From contig CM055114.1 of NCBI GenBank assembly GCA_029204225.1, positions 10,191,948 through 10,255,947 on the forward strand: a stretch of DNA of 64,000 bases, read 5' to 3'. This document shows, one piece after another, positions 56,461-64,000 of the stretch. The position numbers were made by a program, and so were the translations under genes. The DNA comes from Diphasiastrum complanatum. Taxonomy: Eukaryota; Streptophyta; Lycopodiopsida; Lycopodiales; Lycopodiaceae. The first letter of the stretch is position 1. Each line of letters opens with the position of its first letter. The notes beneath the pieces were generated by a model. That model made no database searches. It was not told the origin of the DNA and saw only the letters and a list, made by a program, of their open reading frames with translations.

Positions 56461-57590
56461 AGATATGGTTGCACTAGAATGTCGCAACACGTGATAGGAG
56501 GTTGTTTTATATGGGCACACCATGACAACTACAAATAGTTTCTTGGCATGACGACACATAAAATACGGCACACCCACATTTATCTCTTCTCTATGTAGGA
56601 GAATTAAACATGAATATGAAACTACTAACTCCTATTACAATTGTCAGAGGTTGTAATAAGATCCCTTGGACATTTGAAAAAGAGAGAGGTTTATGATAGC
56701 CTATCGTGTCCATTTGTTGATGCCTGATACGATACGAACCTACAAACTTTAGATGATGTAACAGGTAATGTCGGTGGGGGGACTTCACACTCATTGCCAA
56801 GAACCATATCATGTGTGGTATGACAAAATCAATGGTTGTTACTACATGTAATTAGCTATAGTTGATATTTTGAAACCTATTTTGACATTTTATGATATTG
56901 GTGATGCAAGTTGGTTAAATATAGTGTAAATGCAAGCTGATAGCTAATAGCTAAAACGACATCTAATGAGAGTTGGATATAATCTAGCCCATAGAGAGGA
57001 CACGAAATTCGGACATAGCTGATGCCTACTCATCAGGAGTATTATAGTACCTCTAGTAACGAGTGTGAGGAGAGTTGGTGGAAAGCTCCCTGAGGGATTC
57101 AATATGAATGTAAATGAAGGACCTGCCTGGCAAGGCGCACTCTCGAATCTCAGCCGCTGCATGGTGACATCTTAGGAGCTTGCTCCTCAGTTGGCGTTGC
57201 CAGGTTGTATATGTTGTGTATAACCCTACTAGTTGCGAAAAACTCTATATACAAAAAAAATAAAAGTGAAGGACTACCCACAGCCAACAGCTATGCAATA
57301 CATATTTGATATCTATGGACCTCACTCTCAGTTTGTGCTGATTAGAATGATTAGAATTTGGCAGTGGGGTGAATTTTGTGTGACCATGGCCATGACCATA
57401 ATCTTCATTCATTCAGAGGTTGATAAAAGGCCAAATGCCACCTACAACAACTATTATTAAACGCATAACTCCCCCCAAGAATATTGCGACAATGAGCGAA
57501 AATATAGTAAATGTATGCATGAGAAATAAGCTATAATAGCCTAACTGATATACACATGACATAATAATAATTACATTAATAATGCTGACA
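56461..57590. other. Intergenic stretch upstream of the ARID gene
   Basis: No trusted frame. Nothing recognisable beyond short AT-rich runs. Confidence 0.45.
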
Positions 57591-57790
57591 ATACTAATTA
57601 TAACAATCACGCACGAGTATGTGCTGGCGGACTCTTCACAATCGTCTTCAATTAAATTTAACTGTTCATCACACTTGCGAATACTAGCTATTAGTGCTCA
57701 CGAGAAATTCGAAAAACCGGCAAAGTTCATTGCCCGATGGATTGTTTGTCGGGCAAATTTGGGAGAGTCGTCGAAGGGATTTGCGGTTTT

Positions 57791-57798
57791 TTATAAGG
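57791..57798 (+). promoter_or_regulatory. Candidate TATA box of the ARID gene
   Basis: TTATAAGG in TTTTTTATAAGGGG. The following sequence is T/C-rich and unlike the AT-rich flank, as for a 5' leader. Confidence 0.4.
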
Positions 57799-57824
57799 GG
57801 TTTTGGAAAATTGGGCATGTTGAA

Positions 57825-59168
57825 AATTGGAAGGAAAATTGGAGGTGGCCAGAACAAGGAAGTGTGCGGGCACGGCTAGTTACAACGTTAGCTTTTGCCT
57901 TTTCTTTGTATTTTATTTAATGAATGCGGCGGTTGTTGCTGTTGATGATTATGCCGCCATTGCTTCCTGCTCGTCTTTTCCCTTATCATTTGGGATTTTT
58001 CCCGGCGTTTCGATCGGATTTGGCATAATTTTTCTGCAAATCGTCTGATCTGATCTGCTCCTGTGTTGGATATGTATTCCAGAAATGCTGTGGGGAATCT
58101 GGGGATGGCGCGAAGGTCGTATATGAATGAGAATAGCCTAAGATCATAAGATAGATGGCTATGGCTTTTGATTGCGTTGTTATACGTTGTCTGGGTGTTT
58201 TCTATTGAGCTTTGTTATTATATATTTCTGCTGCGGTTGCGTACGTTACTGTAGCTCACGATCCTATTTTGCAGACTCCATTCTTCTCACAAGGCTTGGA
58301 AAATAGCCTCCTGCTGTGTCTGATCTTAACAGTCTCGTTTCTGGATCGTGCCTGCGTAATCTAAATTATTTGTTGATGCTTGTTTTGCGATATATCGAGC
58401 CAACGTGAGCGATGTAATATGCGTGGTGACAAATAGTTATCAATGGAATAGGCAGTAGTTTTCCAGGTGATATTTATTTGCTGTTGCTTACTAACTAGCA
58501 TAAGCTTCAGTTCTCAGCTTCGATTGGTAGTATCTCTATATGCTGTCAGCTAGGTGTTGTATGATATTTTTTCTCACCTTCTACTATACTAGTATAAATC
58601 TTCCTCGTACTCAAATATCCTCATGTCGGTTCATGAACTCGTGTACATTCCTATCAAAATCTGTTAGTCTTAGCCGTGAACTTCTTGCACCACTGTTTAG
58701 TCATTCAGGTGAACAATTTCTGGTATTTTTTGCTGCAATGATATATCCTCAACTTTGAAACCTCTTCAGCCGAACTATTCTATTGGAGAACAAACATTCC
58801 TCGTCCATTTATCACAATTTTTGATAAAGATCGTTGCTGTGTTATTTATTCTACCTTTCCTGTGATATGGAAGCCCAGATTAGACATACCAGATCCTTTA
58901 TCTTTCCAAGCGCCTTGACAAGCTCCTCTACAATGTGAGTGATTTCAAGTATGCCGCCTCCTCGGGTAAGCTTTTGCTGTTACATTTGCAACCGATGAAT
59001 ATAGAACTTCCCAGTACCCTGGAGAATTTTTGTCAGAAAATTCGTAAGCAAAGTATTATTGTGTTGCACTCTCGTTTGTAGGGTGCATACTTCCACCATA
59101 CGAACAGCTTCAATATAAACATCCGAGTCTCATTTTGATCTATCGCACCTTCACGAGTATCATCAAAT
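57825..59168 (+). other. Probable 5' leader of the ARID gene, likely with introns
   Basis: Long pyrimidine-rich leader with many upstream ATGs, so splicing before the start codon is likely. A TTTGTAG acceptor at 59074-59080 would leave an 88 base final leader exon. Exon boundaries upstream are not resolved. Confidence 0.35.
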
Positions 59169-59455
59169 ATGTTGAAATCAACATCACAAGTTCCCTTGCC
59201 TACTATGCGAACCCCTGATCAACATATTGCAGTAACGACGCCTTCAGTGGAGGACCAGCTGCAGTCAGATTGTAGCCGATTGGGAGCGAAAGGCTTGAAT
59301 CCCCGTCATCGTCCTTTCAGTGAATTCACTCCTCCCCATCTTAATATTGAAGTATATCCCCCAGCACTTGCAAAACATGAAGATGTTGTTAGGGATCGCC
59401 AGCTGTTCATGGATACTCTGAACAAGTTCCATAGCACACTCGGAAGCAAAATGAT
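59169..59455 (+). CDS. ARID-domain protein (plant ARID-HMG type), exon 1
   Basis: ATG at 59169 opens 95 codons plus two bases. An N-terminal low-complexity part (MLKSTSQVPLPTMRTPDQHI) is followed by the start of the ARID fold: YPPALAKHEDVVRDRQLFMD, TLNKFHSTLGSKMM. The exon ends in phase 2 at a GTAAGC donor. With exon 2 it gives helices 1-4 of an ARID DNA-binding domain whose LFMDTLxxFH...KMMIPxIGG pattern is that of plant ARID-HMG proteins (HMGB9/10/11/15 type), nuclear AT-rich DNA binders. The HMG box itself is outside the window, so plain ARID proteins are not excluded. Confidence 0.88.
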
Positions 59456-59493
59456 GTAAGCTTCACTCTCTTAAACATCAAGTATCATGTTGC

Positions 59494-59495
<2 letters not shown>

Positions 59496-59587
<92 letters not shown>
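59496..59587 (+). repeat. (GA)46 microsatellite near the intron donor
   Basis: 92 bases of GA, purines in the sense RNA, 40 bases from the splice donor. Confidence 0.97.
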
Positions 59588-59590
<3 letters not shown>

Positions 59591-59827
59591 CTCGGTGGGT
59601 TCTCACCAAACGCAATAGCGTACGTCGTTCAAAACAAAGTGTATAGTTGTGAATGCGATTGAGTCTAGTCCTTTGTATTTGAATTGATGTTGGTGTCTGG
59701 TGTGCCCATGTGCTCCTGTGAGGCTGAGTGATATATGAATCCCCGTATCTAAAGACGGGAAAAGAAAGAATTGGAGTATTTCAACTATCGTCTAGTAGTC
59801 CTCCAGTAAGTCGTGAGCTGGTTAATA

Positions 59828-59857
59828 CTTCCTCTCCTCTCCTCTCCTCTCCTCTCC
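59828..59857 (+). repeat. (CTCCT)n short tandem repeat
   Basis: Five to six units of TCCTC in the ARID intron. Confidence 0.85.
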
Positions 59858-60077
59858 CCGAGGCTGGAATTTCAACTCCACTCTGCCACACAAATGAAGA
59901 CATATAAAAGGACAACAAATTTCCTGTAAGACCCGTATCTGATTTTTGCAATAGTGGTTGTCAACATTCTGGCCCTTCTTTGTTAAATAAAGCTGCTAAA
60001 CTGTTACATTGCATATACCCATAACATACTTCAAAGCCACCTTCATCACCGTACTTAGGAGCTTATGATTTTTGTAG

Positions 60078-60204
60078 GTGCTTCGACGTTCAGTCTGAAA
60101 AGGCTCTTACTAATGAACCTGACCGTGATGGTCTGACCTATGTGCAAGCCATGTCTTCATTTCGTCGATTGGCTCCCGAATATCAGTTCGTAGATTCACT
60201 TTGA
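60078..60204 (+). CDS. Possible cassette or terminal exon in the ARID intron
   Basis: After a TTTTTGTAG acceptor, 41 codons read in the phase left by exon 1: CFDVQSEKALTNEPDRDGLT, YVQAMSSFRRLAPEYQF and a TGA. Codon use looks coding and the segment is GC-richer than its flanks. No donor follows the open part, so it would act as an alternative last exon giving a protein that stops inside the ARID domain. It could also be a captured gene fragment. Confidence 0.25.
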
Positions 60205-61129
60205 ATCATGCATGAAACTTTACGTGGTCTGTTCCGGGGAAAGGTTTCAGTTGTCTCTCATCAAGCTTTTGCTATTTTTTTCATAGTACATCTACAGACG
60301 TACTTGTCTGCAATCGTGCAGGGCTACACTTCTTTTTCTGTCTCCATTTCAGACTAGAGGCATGTCATTTTGAGTGGCCTTTAGTTCTACCTTCTATTTT
60401 TCTCTTCTTATCTCGCACTTGAATACTGCCCTGGCAACTAAAATTCCATGCACCTTCAAAATCGGCCTCTCGTACACATTGCATAGGTGATTTGCTTAGA
60501 GTAATCTTCTTTATGTGTTGGGAAATGGTTTATTTTGTGACCTTTGTTATTGTAAAATTATGGTAAGAAAACTAGGACAAGGCATAATAGAATGGGCGTT
60601 GAACTGGGCGTAACTTTTACTAAAAGGATCTTTCGTGTAAAGGATGGCTTAAATTTTTTTCATAAGTCTTATGCATCTTGATGGTTCAAAATTTCTCTTC
60701 CCAAAACTCTTTGACCATTTTATGAGCTCAATGTTCCTGTGAAAATCTCTTTCATGGACGTCAGATTTCATAAATGCCAAAAAGTAGGTTAGGTCATTAT
60801 CAAATTTCATACTACGGAAAACACATGAAGTAAGTTCACTTTTAAAGTTTATATTCTGATGTTCAATGCTTATGGGCAACTTTGTATTCATGGACTCTGG
60901 CGAACTCATGCTTTCTTGAGGAATGGCAACCTTTGCAAGATTTAATCATCTTCAAGAACCTGAAGGAATCTTTGGGCAAATCCGTTTGTAGATAAAATTA
61001 CTGTCCGAACAACTTTTTGAGAATTTTAGAACTGGCCCCATAGCCTGAGGGGCCCAAAGGAACTTTTTCACGAAAACTACCCTGTCCTAGATTTTGCTCT
61101 AAAGTTTGCATCAGAAATTGCTTGTTATA

Positions 61130-61525
61130 TTCTTCTTCATGGATGGCTGTGGTGCTGAAGGCCCCACTGCAAAGGAAAGGCCACGGGCTTATGACCGTGA
61201 TGCTTGGGTCAACAGGCAGGTTATTTTGGGGGAGGGAAGTCGCCCTCCAAGGGTATTCCGCCCAGGAAGGGCGTCCCCCGAGGGCGGGCGGAAGCCCTTC
61301 CTCGGGCAGAATGCCCCGAGGAGGCGTCCTTCTCTGCCGTAATTCGAGTTCCCACTACTTCACAAAGAGGAGTACCCCATAGGCAACCCATGTGTACTTG
61401 AAAGGGGGAAGTCCCCCTTAAACTCTGAGATGCTTTGGGCCCAGGGTGGCACAATAAAAACTCACCACATTATTCACTGACCTACAATAGCAGGTTGCTC
61501 TACCCGCTTAACCGGTTCTGAAGCT
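61130..61525 (-). repeat. GC-rich, tRNA-like repeat (possible second SINE family)
   Basis: On the minus strand the right end reads GGTTAAGCGGGTAGAGCAAC (A-box-like), and GGTGAGTTTTTATTGTGCC (a decayed B-box-like segment) comes about 50 bases on. A GC-rich body with nested inverted repeats (GAAGGGCTTCCGCCC, CGGGCAGAATGCCCCG) follows to about 61150. It is far more GC-rich than the intron around it. No target duplication was identified. Confidence 0.4.
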
Positions 61526-63741
61526 TAAAATGCTGTGATAGAGGATGCATGTGATCAATGCCCAAGAAAAATCCCTCTCCTAAGCAAGCAAAAGAGTGGA
61601 ACACCTGTTGTATGATTGACATAAATATTTTTGGGGAATAATGGTTGCTTGGATGCGGGGTGACTGTCCTGAGAACTGTCTGCATGAAATCTTTCTGAAG
61701 ATTCTTTCTTGGGTGAGGTGTCCTCACCAACTTTTGGGTCATGGTTAAGACATTTGTTTGCTAGAATATATGGAAGCAGAGCACCCGTATTCTATTCAGA
61801 GAACAAGCTTTTGTGCCTTAGTAGCATTCAAATAGTACTCTTTGGTGAAGCAAAATGAAAATTAGAGCAGTGGAATAAAAAATAAGCGGGTTATCTTAAT
61901 GGACTGGCTAATTATGTCTCGAGGCAAGGTACAGCGAATGAGAGTGGTACTGGTATGCTAATTGACACTCTTAATCTGTACTAGCAGCAGCAGCATTGCA
62001 GGAGTGTCAATTTTACTTTCTTCAATAACAGCAGTGATTTATAGATTTATAAGTGAGAAAAAAAAATAGCGGTTCAATTTTTGCTAATGTTAATTGTTGT
62101 GATCTGCTGAGAATAGTGGATAGATGTTATCTTGAGCAAGATGGCAAACTGCTGTTTACAAGCCTTTTTAATGAAAAACTTACAAATTCTTTGATAGATT
62201 TTTAGTATTAATACTAAAACAAATGCTTTCCCAAAAAACTAGTGAATGAAAGAATGCAACTCTATCACCCTCAATTTGTGTGCCTGTGGGCATCAGGCCG
62301 CTGGTCAGAGCTTGTGTATGAGTTCTCTATACTTAGTGCCTATTGGCACAGTCGTTCAGTATGCCCCCTCTACTGCAAGCTTTTTATAAAATATGCAGTA
62401 GAATGAGATTTCCCACATGGTGAAGTTTCCTGCAGCAGGGCTGAGCCATGCAGTGGGCTACATCGGTTCCTTTAAGTGGCATCTGGAAGGGCCTACTTCA
62501 TAAATATGGACTAATGCCATTCCCAGTGCCCTTATTCTGAAACCAATGTTTTTCACACTAATTGGCAATGTAACCAGCTCTTTGGGTTTTTGAATGCCTG
62601 CAGTAACTAAATACAAGTCTGGATGCTGCAAATCCTTCTTTGGCAATAATGTGTCTACATGTCTGTTCTTGACTTCAAATCCAGTGGAATGCTCATTCAC
62701 TAAGCTCTCATAAGCTCAAGTAAGCAATATGAAGCACACATCGAACTTTGGAGACATGGATAATTTTGAGCTAGCTTAACAGTCTTCCAGACATCTTACA
62801 TGATGGGGCTGAAAATTTGTAGTCTAATGACTAGAGACAAATGTATCAACATTTCTTCTGAACGAGTACTATTTAAAGACATACTCCAGAATGAGTTACT
62901 TGTTCAGTGCCTCAATTACTCTGAATTTTTCAAGGAGAATAAGACAGTTACCAGTCCGTTACAAATGATTTCAGATATTCAGGAAAATTTATCAGCAGCA
63001 ATCTGCTTCTTGGATATTGCACCATCTTAGAGTCTTCCTGTGAGCCTCAAATCTCCCAAGCAACCGTGTGAGGATGTATTTATGGTTCAGGCTAGTTGCT
63101 GACATAAATTCCTCGGTTGCCAGCTGCTGTATGCAGTTCCCGTTGGAACCGTCACTAGAGATAATAGAGTTTCTACAAAATACTTGACTCTGCATGCCTT
63201 GTCATTGTCAAGATAGTTATAATTTTGGTCAAAAATGCCCAGTTTAATGGATCAGGAGATTTGCAGGCTGCAGGCATATCATGATGGTGTGTAAGAAATT
63301 TGAAAATGTTTTGCTTTTGATGGCTATAAGTAATTGCAATTTGTAGGTGATAGATTACGTGTTCACATGGAAACATCACAGAATAACCTGGGGATTTCTT
63401 TTAATATAACTGATTTGTATCAAGATTTATATGAGTATCATTCTTAGTATTCTTATGGTGCATGTATTTAAAAGATTCGTCCCTGGAATCAGGGCTAGTT
63501 GGTTGATGGCTCCTTTTATCACCTCAAGTCGGCAGTGTGATTCCACAAAGTGCAGAAGGGACATATGAAATGATAAAAAATGCTCAAAACATTCTGGGAA
63601 TATTGTCTGTATTGAAGTTAACGAGCATGGTCACTTCTCCATGTTTAATGTATCAATTAGCCTGTCTGTGGTTCATTGTGATTGAATCGCATAGTGTCCT
63701 ACTCCGTGGAGTCAAATATTCACAGAAGCTATGTTTTGCAG

Positions 63742-63820
63742 GATCCCTAAAATTGGGGGCACCTATTTGGATCTGCATCTGTTGTACCAAGAGGTAACTA
63801 CACGTGGAGGCCTTCAGCAG
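63742..63820 (+). CDS. ARID-domain protein, exon 2
   Basis: After TGTTTTGCAG. The first base completes the Met codon split by the intron, then IPKIGGTYLDLHLLYQEVTT and RGGLQQ, the central ARID helices with the conserved GG, LDLH and TxRGG. It ends at CAG before GTGCTT; reading on gives VLALSFTEKL and a stop, which does not fit the family, so a donor at 63821 is chosen. Intron-phase agreement with exon 1 confirms the join. Confidence 0.88.
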
Positions 63821-64000
63821 GTGCTTGCTTTATCCTTCACGGAAAAGTTATAGCAATTTTATGATGTGAGATGCACCTTTTGAATTTTCAATCTCAAGCA
63901 CATTGGAAGTATGTATAAGTTCAATTCTCGAGTGACCTTCAAAGAGGACTTGTGTCCATAGGCATTGTGTGTGACAAGGCCTGGTTCTCATTGATTAACT
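63821..64000 (+). other. Start of ARID intron 2
   Basis: No further ARID sequence (expected next: a basic RxWKEV-type segment) appears before the window ends. Confidence 0.7.

Larger units (their letters stand above)
59456..63741 (+). other. 4.3 kb intron of the ARID gene
   Basis: From GTAAGC to TTTTGCAG. It contains a (GA)n tract 40 bases after the donor, a (CTCCT)n run, an in-phase exon-like segment at 60078, and a GC-rich tRNA-like repeat at 61130-61525. The rest shows nothing I can support. Confidence 0.85.

Noticed and set aside
57582-57920. 112-codon plus-strand frame before the ARID gene
   Set aside because: It spans the candidate TATA box and leader, has no recognisable motif and overlaps another frame of equal quality.
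61106-61401. Three overlapping plus-strand frames in the GC-rich island
   Set aside because: All three are equally open because of GC-rich composition, and the tRNA-like repeat on the other strand explains the block.

Overview
The window reads as nuclear DNA of a land plant. It has a dirigent-protein gene, the 5' part of an ARID-domain gene of the plant ARID-HMG type, and what looks like the 5' end of an EST1/SMG7-like gene, all spread through roughly 36-40% GC DNA packed with decayed retrotransposons. Introns of 4-5 kb and several unusual DNA-transposon-like genes make a seed-free vascular plant (fern or lycophyte) plausible, but this is inference; nothing seen here fixes the species.

Host genes. 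(1) Minus strand, 5331 to the left edge: two spliced exons of an EST1/SMG7-like protein, separated by a 5.2 kb intron that holds a broken Ty1/copia element (853-4640). (2) 25516-26055 plus: an intact, intronless, secreted dirigent protein with a TATA box, a G-box and five tandem GGTT units that read as AC-II (MYB) elements. (3) 59169 to the right edge, plus: ARID exon 1, a 4.3 kb intron, and ARID exon 2 at 63742-63820; any HMG box would lie beyond the window.

Candidate new mobile system. At 7.4-19.0 kb four gene blocks sit close together: a spliced transposase-like relic (A, 7376-10701 plus); a degenerate convergent gene (A3, 10762-12239 minus); an intact-looking three-exon gene of 234 codons with no family I recognise (A2, 12420-13395 minus); and a gene with a ParB/DGQHR-like motif (D, about 13940-15390 plus), whose acidic C-terminus lies beyond a copia insertion (18880-19018). 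A second, diverged copy of A (B, 21830-24206 plus) keeps the same exon order and motifs. Further exon-rich relics of unknown family lie at 28.0-29.7 kb (E, plus), 29.9-33.2 kb (C, minus), 35.1-36.0 kb (minus) and 37.0-38.3 kb (F, minus).

Retroelements. Copia-1 (853-4640 plus), Copia-2 (15388-18831 minus, 5' half with a complete 5' LTR), RT relics at 19.7 and 20.4 kb, a 5' LTR with primer site at 20.8-21.3 kb, a solo-LTR-like block in B (23.1-23.5 kb), a gypsy gag (39.1-39.9 kb), Copia-4 (40.9-42.4 kb minus), a gypsy gag/integrase deletion fusion (43.6-44.0 kb), a gypsy integrase end (45.8-46.0 kb minus), a copia gag relic (48.8-49.2 kb) and Copia-3 (49383-54413 minus, the most complete). Copia-3 carries an inverted piece of a foreign gag.

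Small repeats. A very short (about 86 bp) tRNA-derived SINE occurs twice with clean target-site duplications (22311-22426, 36672-36792) and once 5'-truncated (26445). There are several foldback elements, the largest a 320 bp near-perfect palindrome (26526-26845), and five long (GA)n tracts. At least two of these tracts lie just downstream of a TATA box in a repeat whose sister copy has only a short GA seed.
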